A stretch of 64,000 nt of DNA, from assembly GCA_938020565.1 (NCBI GenBank), contig CALIHP010000033.1, forward strand, positions 1-64,000, written 5' to 3'. The notes beneath the pieces were generated by a model that saw only the letters and a list, made by a program, of their open reading frames with translations, was not told where the DNA came from and searched no databases. The position numbers were made by a program, and so were the translations under genes. Shown piece after piece: positions 25,537 through 35,403 of the stretch (position 1 is its first letter; the number at the start of each line of letters is the position of its first letter). This DNA comes from an uncultured Anaerolineaceae bacterium. GTDB taxonomy: Bacteria > Chloroflexota > Anaerolineae > Anaerolineales > Anaerolineaceae.

Positions 25537-26442
25537 ATGTTTACTGCCCGAAAGAAAACGATGCAGGAAAGCGCGCCGGATAAAGTTTTCCTCCTTTTTA
25601 TTTATCTGCTGATGATCCTTATCCTGCTGATCATCCTGGTCCCGCTCCTGTACGTTGTCAGCGCCTCCTTCTCCGATCCGCAGGCGGTCATATCCGGGGA
25701 GATGAAGCTCCTTCCCGTTCGGCCGACGATCCGCGGCTACCAAGCTGTCTTCAGGTACCATAAAATTATCCTCGGCTTCCGGAATTCGTTCTTTTACATG
25801 TTCGCAGGAACGCTGATCAATCTGGTCATGACCATGCTGGCGGCGTATCCATTATCGCGTCCGGAATTCAAAGCAAGGAGAGTCCTTTCGTTTTTCTTCA
25901 TGTTCGCGATGATTTTCAGCGGCGGGCTCGTCCCGACGTTCATGGTCGTTGAAAAGCTCGGTCTGATCAACACGGTCTGGGCCATGCTGATCCCGAATGC
26001 GCTGTCGATCTGGAATCTGATGCTCTGCCGGAACTATATTATGAATAACATCCCGAACGAGCTGTACGAAGCCGGCGTCCTGGAAGGCTGTACCCCGTTC
26101 CGGTTCTTTACCACGATCGTCATCCCGCTCAGCAAGCCAATCCTTGCCGTTCTGGCGCTGTACTACGGAATTGGCCACTGGAATACGTATTTCAGCGCGC
26201 TGATTTACCTGAAAGACCCGAACCTTCAACCGCTCCAGATCGCGCTCCGGGAAATCCTCGTGATCAATAAAGTCGATCCAACGCTTGTCGTCAACGCCAA
26301 AGCGCTCGCCGACATGCAGGGATTGACCGACCTGCTCAAATACGCCGTCATCGTCGTGTCGTCGCTGCCGTTGATGCTGATCTATCCGTTTGTTCAGAAA
26401 TACTTCGTCAAGGGAATCATGGTCGGTTCAGTTAAAGGATAA
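25537..26442 (+). CDS. LplC-type sugar ABC permease
   Basis: A 301-residue permease, six helices, with EAA loop YEAGVLEGCTPFRFFTTIV and the family C-terminus VQKYFVKGIMVGSVKG. GGAGG lies eight bases upstream. It is the last gene of this importer; a terminator separates it from the convergent fucosidase gene. Confidence 0.92.
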   Translation: MFTARKKTMQESAPDKVFLLFIYLLMILILLIILVPLLYVVSASFSDPQAVISGEMKLLPVRPTIRGYQAVFRYHKIILGFRNSFFYMFAGTLINLVMTMLAAYPLSRPEFKARRVLSFFFMFAMIFSGGLVPTFMVVEKLGLINTVWAMLIPNALSIWNLMLCRNYIMNNIPNELYEAGVLEGCTPFRFFTTIVIPLSKPILAVLALYYGIGHWNTYFSALIYLKDPNLQPLQIALREILVINKVDPTLVVNAKALADMQGLTDLLKYAVIVVSSLPLMLIYPFVQKYFVKGIMVGSVKG

Positions 26443-26463
26443 AAAACGATCCGGGATATGTAA

Positions 26464-26506
26464 AGGAAAGGTCACAGAAAACAATCACCAGCCTTTCCTC
26501 TTTTAA
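26464..26506. terminator. probable terminator between importer and fucosidase
   Basis: AGGAAAGG with CCTTTCCT, 20-base loop, followed on the plus strand by CTTTTAA. It lies in the only gap between convergent operons. Confidence 0.55.
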
Positions 26507-26537
26507 GCCTCCGTTTCCCGTGAACGATCGCGAAATC

Positions 26538-27818
26538 TTATTCGTCAATCGGCGAAAACGTTACGCGCTCCGCCTCGATCTCGACTTCGATCACCATCGC
26601 CAGACGGTTCCCGACCGCTTCCGGAATTTTGACGCCCCAATACGGATCGCCCTCCAGCGTCCGGCCCCAGCGGACAGACGCCGGTTCGCCGCTCCCGACG
26701 ACACGCGCGGCGATCGGCTCATGCGGAACGTTCGGAAAAGGCAGCTCCTCGCCGGCGTACCTGCCCGGATCGAGAATCGTCAGGTAAACCCGATTCGGCT
26801 TCCCGGTGATAAAAATCCGATCCAACTCGTAGACATACGGCGGCGTCGGGACCGACCCATACAGCGCGCTTCCGTTCTCTCGCAAAAAAACGCCGACCTG
26901 ATCGAGGATCGCTTTCGACGCATCGGGAATCTTCCCCGTTCCGTCCGGACCAACGTTCAGCAGGTAATTTCCACCACGGCTGATAATCTTTACCATCTTT
27001 TCGAGAATCTCCGGGACCGAACGCCAGCGCTGATCGGAAGCTTTATACCCAAACGATTCGTTCGTCGTCGCCGGGACCTCCCAATGCCGGTAGATCGGAA
27101 ACGCTGGGAGACGGTTATCCTGCGTCGATAAATAGTCGCTCGCGCCATGCCCAATCCGCCCGTTGATCACACACTCCGGCTGAAGCTCCTTGACGACGGC
27201 ACGCAGCGTCATCGCCTGCTCCGCTGTCATCTCCATTGGCGTATCAAACCAGATCATCCCGACTGGACCATACTGCGTCAGCAGCTCTTTAACCTGCGGG
27301 ATACATTTTTCACGAAAATAACGTTCGAAATTTTTCCCGGAATTATCCCGATACGCGACGTAGCCATCTGGGTCGTCCCAGTCCTGCGCCTGAGAATAAT
27401 AGACGCAGAAAACCAACCCCTGCCGGCGGCAGGCGTCCGCCAGCTCGCCGACGAAATCCCGTCGGCAGGGAGATCGCTTCACGCTGTTATAATCGCTGCA
27501 CTGCGAATCGTACAGCGCGAACCCGTCGTGGTGCTTCGCCGTGAGGCAGACATATTTCATTCCCCAGCGAATCGCGTCCCGGACGATTTCCTCCGCCGAA
27601 AAATGAACCGGATCGAAACGGTCGGCTAACGCCCGATACTCTTCAAGCGGAATTCCGGCCCGATTCAAAATCCATTCCGCCAGACCTGGAACGACTTTAC
27701 CGCGGTACTCCCCGCCCAGAATCGAATACAGACCGAAATGAATAAATAATCCATACTTCCCGTCCGTGAACCATCGCGGAAGCGCCGCCCGCTCCGCGTC
27801 CGAAATTTCCTTTTTCAT
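26538..27818 (-). CDS. alpha-L-fucosidase, GH29
   Basis: A 426-residue cytoplasmic enzyme (no signal peptide) releasing L-fucose. Family motifs are GLFIHFGLYS, YVCLTAKHHDGFALYDS (the HHDGF is diagnostic), VGMIWFDTPM with the nucleophile Asp, and RGGNYLLNVGPDGTG. Shorter GH29 members like this lack extra carbohydrate-binding modules; a short beta domain ends the protein. It is coupled by four bases to the transglutaminase-like gene upstream. The pair probably digests imported fucosylated glycans or glycopeptides. Confidence 0.93.
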   Translation of the reverse strand: MKKEISDAERAALPRWFTDGKYGLFIHFGLYSILGGEYRGKVVPGLAEWILNRAGIPLEEYRALADRFDPVHFSAEEIVRDAIRWGMKYVCLTAKHHDGFALYDSQCSDYNSVKRSPCRRDFVGELADACRRQGLVFCVYYSQAQDWDDPDGYVAYRDNSGKNFERYFREKCIPQVKELLTQYGPVGMIWFDTPMEMTAEQAMTLRAVVKELQPECVINGRIGHGASDYLSTQDNRLPAFPIYRHWEVPATTNESFGYKASDQRWRSVPEILEKMVKIISRGGNYLLNVGPDGTGKIPDASKAILDQVGVFLRENGSALYGSVPTPPYVYELDRIFITGKPNRVYLTILDPGRYAGEELPFPNVPHEPIAARVVGSGEPASVRWGRTLEGDPYWGVKIPEAVGNRLAMVIEVEIEAERVTFSPIDE

Positions 27819-30367
27819 TGCGATTGACCGTCCTTCATTAATATTTCTAAAACCAGCCGGACCGTTCCAACGTTATAGTTACTGAACGAATAAAGCCCCC
27901 GCCCCTCCGAATCGATCGCGAGAATAAACGGACGCCGCTCGTCCCCCGCGTTCATGAGCCGATGGAGCCGTGCTTCGGCGGCGGCCTCCACCGCCCGACA
28001 GGCGCGAACGCTGGGAAACGTTTCTGAAACGCGTCGAAACGTCGCCTGGCTCAAGTCATCCTCCGAGCGCAGAACCAGCGTGATCGGAACGGAGCGCCGC
28101 CGAATCTCGTCCTCCGCTTCAAGCAGCTCATTGAAAAAGTGCTCTGTGGGTTCGGAGCCCACATCAACGAATGCAAGAACCTCCCCGCAATCCGATCGCG
28201 TCGGGACGACCGCCGGCGCTCCCGACACCGTCCGCAGCGCAATCTCTCCGATCGGGACATACCGGAAAAACGTCGTCAGCGGATCCGCAGTCGGGACCGT
28301 AACCGGAATCCGCTCCGGACCCGCTGCTGAAATCGCAACAAACCGCACCGACGTTTTAACGCTGCCATCGAGCTGACGCGTTCCGGTTACGATCCGGTAA
28401 AAACCGTCCGGAACCGTTAACCGCGCCGTCGCCGTGGCTTCGGGCTCCGTATAGTTCAGCGTTTGGAACCCATCTTCTTCGAACCGCTGAATCGTCAGGT
28501 TCCGCCAGTAGCTCATCGGCGAGCCATCTGCGCTCTCAAGCCAGACCCGCCGTGCTTCCGGCGCAGCCGCTTCATCCGCATCCGAAACCAGGGGACGAAA
28601 CGCGCCATCGGTCCAGATCCGCGGAACGCCGGTAACCGGATCGAGATCCGCGGCGAACCCCAGCGAACGCGCCGTTTTCACGAACGCGATCCGGGCCGAG
28701 TTCGGATCGGCGATTCCACGGCGCAATACGTCGGCCGCATTCGCCGATAAATCGGAATAGGACGCGCGCCGATCTACCCGAATCCGACGGGACCAGTCCG
28801 CGTAAAGCTCCGCGCAGGAATAAAAATTCAGTCCCCATCCCCGATACAGCGCCTGAATTTCGGCTCGTTCCGGAACGAGCGTCTCGTTCGCGACCCGAAG
28901 CGACAGTACGCCGCGCCGGTAAACGTCCTCCGGATAAAGCGCCCTGACCGGACGGCTCGCGCAGAGCCCATCCCGAAGCGCCGCCGCGGTGATATCGACC
29001 AGGTCCTTTTCGCGCAGCAGATTTAAAATCTCAGCCTTCTCATTCGCCGAAAACGCCGCGTCCGCGAGAAAATCGATCACCTCGTCAAGATTTCCACGGG
29101 CCCCCAGCAGGAAAGGCTCGAAGCGCGCCTGATATGACGGGGACGCGCGGAACGCCGCCAGCCTCGGATTCTCCGCCAGCTCCTTTTCAAATGCCGCGAT
29201 CGACGCGGCGCAGCGCCTGGCCTGAGCTGCATGATGGAGGATCAGGACATCCGTCTCAGGCGCCGCCCTGAACGATTCGGACGGAGGACGCTGAACGAAA
29301 TCATAGCCAGTCAGCTCCGACCAGGGTCGAAGCGTCAGCGACATCTCCCGATCCTCCGTCAGCGTCGTAAACCCAAACGCCGCCTGGCCCGCTTCGGCGG
29401 CCGAAATATGAACCGTGCCACGTCCGAATTCAGCTGAGACGATCCCGTTGGCGTCCGTTTTCGCCGTCAGGAGCGGATAAAGCTCGGCATAGTTGACGAT
29501 TTCAAAGCGAACCGGCGTTCCTGCGGCCGCCTTTCCGTCCCGGGAAACGCGAACCGTCAGCCGCCGCGTCTCACCGTATTTCGCCGTGCGGTTGAGGAGC
29601 GAGGTAATATCGGTCGACGACGAAACGATCTCGTTTTCGAACCGTGTTCCGAACGACTGCGCCTGGATCAGGATCGCTTTCGACGCCGACGCCGTGAACC
29701 AGCCCTTATCCAGCCGCGGTTCGGGCTCGCAGGCGCCCAGGTAGAACCATTCGCCGTCAGCATACGCCTCGACCCAGGCATGATTATCGTCGCAATGCGC
29801 CCAACGCGGCGTATAAATCTGACGGGCCGGAATCCCGACGCTGCGCAGCGCGCTGACCAGAAACGTGCTCTCCTCGCCGCAGCGGCCAAAACCGCGTCGG
29901 AGCGTCGTCAGCGGCGACGCCGTGCGCTCGTCGGTCGCCCGGTACGTGACCCGCTCTCCGCACCACTCATTAACCGCTAAAATCGCTTCGCGTTTCGGCT
30001 TGTCTTCGACTCGTTCCCGAAGCGCGTCATAAAAGAATTCGCGGTTGAATTCGATTCTCTCATTATTGACGCGATAAAAAAGTAAAAAATTCAAAAAGAC
30101 ACCGGACGGAAGCGAACGAACTTCAGGGTCCCTTTCCACGAGCCGGAGCGTATGCCGAATGACGCGGATGACGATCGAAAACGGAACGCCGATCAGGTCC
30201 TGTATCGGCATGAACGTCAGGCAGAACTTCAGGCAGAACGCTTCCGTTCGATCCAGCCCATCCAACGCCGCGTCGATTTTATCGTGAAACGGAGCGAGCC
30301 GCGCTTCCGCCGCCCGGTAATCTGCCTCGATCCCCCGCTCAGTCTCCGGGGTAAAGATGGATTCCAT
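27815..30367 (-). CDS. large transglutaminase-like protein of a glycan cluster
   Basis: An 850-residue soluble protein. The N-terminal 130 residues are mostly helical. A transglutaminase-like cysteine peptidase core follows, with Cys163 (RGFGRCGEESTFL) and His196 (DDNHAWVEAY). The third acidic residue is not in the standard place; the text reads GACEPEP. The long middle is beta-rich, including FEIVNYAEL-type Ig-like repeats. The last 110 or so residues look like a thioredoxin fold (VLAFVDVGSEPTEH, RPFILAIDSEGRGLY) without a CXXC pair. Start chosen at 30367 (GGAGG eight bases upstream). Related proteins occur beside glycosidases; it may split glycan-bearing peptides. The function is unproven. 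Confidence 0.7.
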   Translation of the reverse strand: MESIFTPETERGIEADYRAAEARLAPFHDKIDAALDGLDRTEAFCLKFCLTFMPIQDLIGVPFSIVIRVIRHTLRLVERDPEVRSLPSGVFLNFLLFYRVNNERIEFNREFFYDALRERVEDKPKREAILAVNEWCGERVTYRATDERTASPLTTLRRGFGRCGEESTFLVSALRSVGIPARQIYTPRWAHCDDNHAWVEAYADGEWFYLGACEPEPRLDKGWFTASASKAILIQAQSFGTRFENEIVSSSTDITSLLNRTAKYGETRRLTVRVSRDGKAAAGTPVRFEIVNYAELYPLLTAKTDANGIVSAEFGRGTVHISAAEAGQAAFGFTTLTEDREMSLTLRPWSELTGYDFVQRPPSESFRAAPETDVLILHHAAQARRCAASIAAFEKELAENPRLAAFRASPSYQARFEPFLLGARGNLDEVIDFLADAAFSANEKAEILNLLREKDLVDITAAALRDGLCASRPVRALYPEDVYRRGVLSLRVANETLVPERAEIQALYRGWGLNFYSCAELYADWSRRIRVDRRASYSDLSANAADVLRRGIADPNSARIAFVKTARSLGFAADLDPVTGVPRIWTDGAFRPLVSDADEAAAPEARRVWLESADGSPMSYWRNLTIQRFEEDGFQTLNYTEPEATATARLTVPDGFYRIVTGTRQLDGSVKTSVRFVAISAAGPERIPVTVPTADPLTTFFRYVPIGEIALRTVSGAPAVVPTRSDCGEVLAFVDVGSEPTEHFFNELLEAEDEIRRRSVPITLVLRSEDDLSQATFRRVSETFPSVRACRAVEAAAEARLHRLMNAGDERRPFILAIDSEGRGLYSFSNYNVGTVRLVLEILMKDGQSQ

Positions 30368-30389
30368 GCGTCTTTTCCTCCGTAAATCG

Positions 30390-31556
30390 TCAGAAATTTT
30401 CGATAATCGCCTGAATCGCCCCACCGACAAGATGGCCGAGATGATCATAGCGCGAAAACCGCAGCGAGAAATTTCCCTTGGCATATTCGTTAATATAGGA
30501 AAGGTAATGATCCTTGAGAAGCTTCCTCAGAATCGGGAACTTATAAACGAGGCTTCCGTAAAGGATAATCACCTCAGGCGAATAAGCCATCGCGACTAAA
30601 TTAATCGCCAGCGATATCCCGGTCACGACCTTCGTAACCAGCTTCAAGGCCCATTCCTCGCGATCAATATACGCCGAGAAAATTTCCCCGATCGTAATAT
30701 CGCTGCGAATCCCGGTCGCCTCCTGAAGAATAGCCCATTCGGCGATATCCGTCTGAAGGCAGCCAATCTGACCACATTCGCACAAACGTCCAACCTGATT
30801 CATTACGATATGCCCGATTTCACCCGCAATATTATTCTGACCCCGATAAATTTCGTTATTGATAATAACGGCCGCGCCAATCCCATCGCCAACGTTCAAT
30901 ACAACTAAATCCGAAAACGCACGTGAATCGCCAAAATACATTTCCGCTACCGCCACCGCTTTAATATCATTCTCGACCAGGAACCGGAACTCAGGCATCA
31001 GCTTTTCCATTTTGCTGGCAAGCGGCACATCCTGCCAGCGGAGCATTGAGGAAAAGCGAACAAAACCATCGGCGTTGTCGACGATCCCCGGCACAATCAT
31101 CGAGATAATCGGAATAACCTGAAGATCGGGGCGATCCTTAAAATATCGATTGATTTCGTCGCGAAGAAAGAGCAGGAAATCATCGACGCCGAAATCCGAA
31201 ACATGCACCGTCAGCGTCCGGCAATCCAGAATCCTGCCCGACGAATCGGCAACGCCGAAATATGTTTCATCGCGCTCAACGTAAACCACGAACGCCCGCA
31301 GCGCCTGATCGTTGAGCCGAAGATCCTTCGACGGCCGTCCCAACGTGCCCTGCTGTTCCGAGTCGACAAGCTCGATCAGGCCGCGCTGAATAAAATCGTC
31401 TGTAATCCGCGAAACCGATACCACGCTGAGCTTCGTGATTCGCGCCAGTTCGCCCTTTGATATGGATTGGCCGCGAATAATATTGCTGAGGATGAGACGC
31501 GTGTTATACGCCTTCATCCCATCCTTATCCATTTTTTGCTGCCGGTTGTTCTCCAT
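30390..31556 (-). CDS. ROK-family transcriptional regulator
   Basis: A 388-residue NagC/XylR-type regulator. The N-terminal winged helix-turn-helix is QSISKGELARITKLSVVSVS. The ROK sugar-kinase-like domain has NVGDGIGAAVIINNEIYRG and the zinc cluster CECGQIGCLQT. The kinase catalytic Asp of GDGIG is at the expected place, but regulators of this class bind sugar rather than phosphorylate it. It starts just upstream of the transglutaminase/fucosidase pair and probably controls them in response to a sugar. Confidence 0.9.
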   Translation of the reverse strand: MENNRQQKMDKDGMKAYNTRLILSNIIRGQSISKGELARITKLSVVSVSRITDDFIQRGLIELVDSEQQGTLGRPSKDLRLNDQALRAFVVYVERDETYFGVADSSGRILDCRTLTVHVSDFGVDDFLLFLRDEINRYFKDRPDLQVIPIISMIVPGIVDNADGFVRFSSMLRWQDVPLASKMEKLMPEFRFLVENDIKAVAVAEMYFGDSRAFSDLVVLNVGDGIGAAVIINNEIYRGQNNIAGEIGHIVMNQVGRLCECGQIGCLQTDIAEWAILQEATGIRSDITIGEIFSAYIDREEWALKLVTKVVTGISLAINLVAMAYSPEVIILYGSLVYKFPILRKLLKDHYLSYINEYAKGNFSLRFSRYDHLGHLVGGAIQAIIENF

Positions 31557-31701
31557 AAATAAAATTGGACAGACCTCCGTTTTCTTAAATCTTCCGCTCT
31601 TATTTTAACATGATGTAATTAATCCAGGGAATCAAAGCAGACGGCTGAATTGCGTTTCAAATTTCCGCAGTCACGACAAGAGCCAGTCAACAATATAAAG
31701 C

Positions 31702-31737
31702 TTGATCTATTTTTTGATCTAATTATTGATAAATCAA
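31702..31737. repeat. three TTGAT repeats with 12-base period
   Basis: TTGATCTA at 31702 and 31714 and TTGATAA at 31726 lie exactly 12 bases apart. The third copy is also the left half of the inverted repeat TTGAT-AA-ATCAA. They lie 146 bases or more upstream of the ROK gene and resemble a multi-site operator. The remainder of 31557-31801 shows no gene. Confidence 0.5.
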
Positions 31738-31801
31738 CAGAAAGTTCCTGCAATAAGCTTTGACCCAAGCCGAAAGGAGCCTCCTATGACACTATAGCTC
31801 T

Positions 31802-33397
31802 TCAAGGAAGATTCTCCCGATACATCGACGGCGTTTTACCGGTCTTCTTTTTGAAACAGGCGCTGAAATAATATGGATTCTTAAATCCGACCTTTTCACT
31901 GATAACTTTTATCGGCAGAGCCGAATTGATCAGCAGATTTTCCGCTATTTCAATTCGCAAATCAGATATCGCAACCGATAACCCGATCCCATTAATCTTT
32001 TTATACAGTGCGCTGAGATACGACGGACTGATATTCACGTGCGCCGCAATACTCGTCAGACCTAAATCGTTGTCTTCAATATGCGATTTGATATATTCCT
32101 GAATTCGCTCGTTCAGCTGCGCATGGTAGCTGTTCGCCGACTGCTCTAACAGCCGGCAAACCTTTACACAAATAAGATAAATTTGCTCGGTTAGATCCTG
32201 TAAATTCTGATAACTCAGGAGACGTTCCTGAAACGCTCGGATCTCCAGCTGAATTTCATTCACATTGATGTTCATATCAGATAAAAATCTCATTGACTTT
32301 GTCATGATATCATACGCAAATAAATAGATACTATTTGTGTCGGAAAAATTGTGCGCTAACTTTTCTGAAAGTCCGGTCAGAAAAGCCTTTAGGTCGGAAA
32401 GATTTTTACTCGATAGAAGTCGAAGCAGTTCCATCTCTTGAAGCGAAGTCAGAAATAGAGGATTAGGCGTCATGGCCTTATAGTCGCGAATGTCGAAAAT
32501 ACATTTCTGCGGAAGAAAGAAATGGTATTTGAGCGCTTGCTTAGCGTCACTATACGACAAACTCAAGTTCCAAAACGAACTTTGAACGCTTCCAATTCCA
32601 ATATTAAAACACCAGCTGCTGTCGCTCTCCTCTTGAAGGAGACGATCGAATTTTCGATTTGCGTCGAGAAGCAATGCGGCTGCCGATTGATTCGTGCCAA
32701 GAACAAAGACAAACTGATTCCGATTCCCGATTACGTACAAAAAATCAAACAGGGAAAGCTCTTTTGTAAACTTTTCCTGGATTGAAATAAGCTGCAAATG
32801 ATAGTGATCAATTCCCATTTTTTTCCGCAAGCTCACATCATTCGTAATTTTTACAACAATGCATACATAATTAGAGAGAGAAACCGGAATCGACAGGTAC
32901 GTAACCGAATCAAGCAAGAAATAACGACTTTCTTCAGAATTACAGCGCAGCAAATCATGAAAAAAATTCGCCCTCATTGCCGGAACCGATCGCTCAAGAA
33001 GCGCTCGCGCGCTTTCGTCCTTCCGGATTGAATCCACAGCCCGATTAACCACATTTGTCAGATAATCGTAATCGATCGGTTTTTCAACATAATCGAACGC
33101 GCCTAAACGAACTGCCTCTTTCGCATACATAAAATTATCGTAACCACTGATAAAAATAACCTTTATCAGCGGCCTGATTTTTCGAGCTTCCCGATAAAGC
33201 TCCAGTCCGCTCAGTCCCGGCATGTTGATATCCGAAATAATCAGGTTGACTTCCCGGGTTTCCAGAAAAGCCTTCGCCTCAAAAACATCTATAAACGCCC
33301 CAACCAAATGAACATCTAACAAGCCCCAATCGACCGAAGCTTTTATCCCCTCCAGTGCATGCGGATTATCATCAATCAGAATTGCGTTTATTTCCAT
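31802..33397 (-). CDS. YesN-type response regulator, REC plus AraC domain
   Basis: A 531-residue regulator. The receiver domain has Asp9/Asp10, phosphorylatable Asp56 (LIISDINMP), Ser84 and Lys106 (VEKPID), all intact. A long middle region links it to a C-terminal AraC double helix-turn-helix (LGLTSIAAHVNISPSYLSALYKK and KVGFKNPYYFSACFKKKTGKTP). Such regulators activate sugar ABC operons. It overlaps the kinase gene by ten bases and probably controls the divergent importer at 35404. Confidence 0.93.
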   Translation of the reverse strand: MEINAILIDDNPHALEGIKASVDWGLLDVHLVGAFIDVFEAKAFLETREVNLIISDINMPGLSGLELYREARKIRPLIKVIFISGYDNFMYAKEAVRLGAFDYVEKPIDYDYLTNVVNRAVDSIRKDESARALLERSVPAMRANFFHDLLRCNSEESRYFLLDSVTYLSIPVSLSNYVCIVVKITNDVSLRKKMGIDHYHLQLISIQEKFTKELSLFDFLYVIGNRNQFVFVLGTNQSAAALLLDANRKFDRLLQEESDSSWCFNIGIGSVQSSFWNLSLSYSDAKQALKYHFFLPQKCIFDIRDYKAMTPNPLFLTSLQEMELLRLLSSKNLSDLKAFLTGLSEKLAHNFSDTNSIYLFAYDIMTKSMRFLSDMNINVNEIQLEIRAFQERLLSYQNLQDLTEQIYLICVKVCRLLEQSANSYHAQLNERIQEYIKSHIEDNDLGLTSIAAHVNISPSYLSALYKKINGIGLSVAISDLRIEIAENLLINSALPIKVISEKVGFKNPYYFSACFKKKTGKTPSMYRENLP

Positions 33398-35232
33398 GTT
33401 TCAAATTCACCTTCTAAATCCGGCAAAACCGGTTCGATTCGAATCGTCACGGTCGTCCCAATACCCGATTCGCTTTCAATAGAGATACACTGAAAATCCG
33501 ACCCGCAGCTGTTAACCAAGGAAAGCCGCGCGCTCAGGCTCTTCAATCCAAAATGAGCCGTTGTCAAGACCGATCGATCCTCAAGGGCCCGCCTGACATT
33601 CCATAGCTCAGCTTCCGGGATCCCGACGCCGTCATCCGAAATCGTAATGCAGATAAAATCCTCATCACACGAAACTCTGATTTTAATATTTAGCTCGCTT
33701 CCGGATCCTCTTAATCCATGCTGAACGGAATTTTCAACAATCGGCTGCAGCGTGAACGGCGGAATCATACAGGCCTTTAAACCGTCCTCCATTTCGATTT
33801 TCAGCCAGATACGTCCGGTTCGGCAAAGATTCTCAATTTCAAGATACTCTGAAACGCTCTCGAGTTCCGACGCCAGTGGAATAAGATCGATGTTGCTGAG
33901 TTGCTTCCGATAAAATCGCGCTAATTTCGTAATGATCAAATTTGCAGTATCAATATTACCGAAAGATTGACAGGTTTTGATCGAATCGAGAATATTATAT
34001 AGAAAATGGGGATTGATCTTCGCTTGGAGAAGCCGATAATTCAGCTTCTCTTCCTCCAGCTTTGCGTTTAATAACTCCTGATAGTTCGCTTCCAGCCGTT
34101 CGGCCATTTCAATAAAATCTACGGTGATCTCGTCTAATTCGTCCCGCTTCTCCGCCGGTCGCCGAACGAACTTCAAGATTTCCGTTAAAGCGGTATTTTC
34201 TTTTGAGGTCTTATATGTTCGCATGGCGCTCGCCAGCAAATCTATTTTCCGCGTGAGATTTCTGGACAAAATCGCAATCGCAATAACCAATGCCGCAGAA
34301 ATAAAAAAAATGGTCAAGATATAAATATTTACCAGTTCCCTTGTTTTGCTTCGAATATACGCATCATCAATCGTCGTGATCAAACGCCAGTTATTCGCCG
34401 CGATCAAATACTCGAATAAAGACCCGCCCGAATATGGAAGCGACGTCTCCTCATGAACCGCTGAGCTCAGCGAAATCGCCTCACGAATATCAGCCGGAAT
34501 ATCCTCCGCTCCGGAAGACGCAATAGCAACCCCTGCGTCATCGATCAAAAAGCGATTGATTCCATCCTCCAGGTTCCCCTGAAGCAGCCGAGTCATCTCG
34601 GAAAGCTGAAGATTAACGAAATAAACGTAATCTAATCTATCCCGAGTCATATTAATTTTTCCCCAATAGCAGCTGATCAGCGTTTCCCGCTTCCCAGGCT
34701 GAATCGGAACCCGAAGAACAGGGACATCATAAAGCACCGTCCAGTTTCTCCGGTTCCCGTCGATTAGCCGCAGCAGGTCTGCTTCCGTAAATCCGTAAAT
34801 CTCTGAATTTTTAATAGGGGAAAACATGATCCCATCCTGCGTCAGAATCCCTTCGCCGTTAACGAACACATTCACACTGTATAAGCGCGAAGCTGTGACC
34901 AATGATGAAATATTGTTCCTGATTTCAACATATTTATCTAAAAAACCGGTAAACGGATGATCCGCCGTAGTATTCAGCTGATATAGAAGATATTGCGTCG
35001 CGTCCGCGACCTGCGTCATCTGGCTCATGCGCGCGGAAATCAGCTGCCCGACCTGCCTTGACGTATACATGGCGGAGCGATAAATACTATCCTTCGCAAT
35101 CGTCAAAGACCGATTATACGAAAAAGAACCTAATAACGCTAAAGGAACGAGCGAACAGGTAATAAAAGCGAGAAGAATTTTATTGCGAAACGTATTATAC
35201 GCTTTAGATTTAGGACCGATCGAACGCTTCAT
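33388..35232 (-). CDS. YesM-type sensor histidine kinase
   Basis: About 614 residues from ATG 35232. A transmembrane helix at about 15-40 (ILLAFITCSLVPLALLG), a large extracellular sensor, a second helix (IYILTIFFISAALVIAIAI) and a HAMP-like linker. The cytoplasmic HisKA_7TM-type domain carries its His in INPHFLYNILDSIK, and the ATPase has VENSVQHGL and ISDDGVGIPE. The longer frame to 35337 adds an unlikely hydrophobic N-terminus. It senses an extracellular or binding-protein-bound sugar; the ligand is unknown. Confidence 0.9.
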   Translation of the reverse strand: MKRSIGPKSKAYNTFRNKILLAFITCSLVPLALLGSFSYNRSLTIAKDSIYRSAMYTSRQVGQLISARMSQMTQVADATQYLLYQLNTTADHPFTGFLDKYVEIRNNISSLVTASRLYSVNVFVNGEGILTQDGIMFSPIKNSEIYGFTEADLLRLIDGNRRNWTVLYDVPVLRVPIQPGKRETLISCYWGKINMTRDRLDYVYFVNLQLSEMTRLLQGNLEDGINRFLIDDAGVAIASSGAEDIPADIREAISLSSAVHEETSLPYSGGSLFEYLIAANNWRLITTIDDAYIRSKTRELVNIYILTIFFISAALVIAIAILSRNLTRKIDLLASAMRTYKTSKENTALTEILKFVRRPAEKRDELDEITVDFIEMAERLEANYQELLNAKLEEEKLNYRLLQAKINPHFLYNILDSIKTCQSFGNIDTANLIITKLARFYRKQLSNIDLIPLASELESVSEYLEIENLCRTGRIWLKIEMEDGLKACMIPPFTLQPIVENSVQHGLRGSGSELNIKIRVSCDEDFICITISDDGVGIPEAELWNVRRALEDRSVLTTAHFGLKSLSARLSLVNSCGSDFQCISIESESGIGTTVTIRIEPVLPDLEGEFETWK

Positions 35233-35250
35233 AGTCAAATTATCGCATGG

Positions 35251-35256
35251 ATTATA
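35251..35256 (-). promoter_or_regulatory. possible -10 of the kinase/regulator operon
   Basis: Perfect TATAAT on the minus strand, 18 bases from the kinase ATG; the -35 region is poor. Confidence 0.35.
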
Positions 35257-35403
35257 AAAATAGCCCGATCCAAAAAGCAGAGACGTAAAAAAATATAACG
35301 TTTTCGAAAAAAAATGTATTCCCGCGGCTGAAATCAATTGATAACATCATCTTACGCTAAACCGATCCTATAAATCGGAGTCATCAAACTAAAGGAGAAC
35401 GCC

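Noticed and set aside
30368..30484. 39-residue N-terminal extension of the transglutaminase-like protein
   Set aside because: The extension overlaps the end of the ROK gene, is Arg-rich and non-homologous. ATG 30367 has GGAGG at the right distance.
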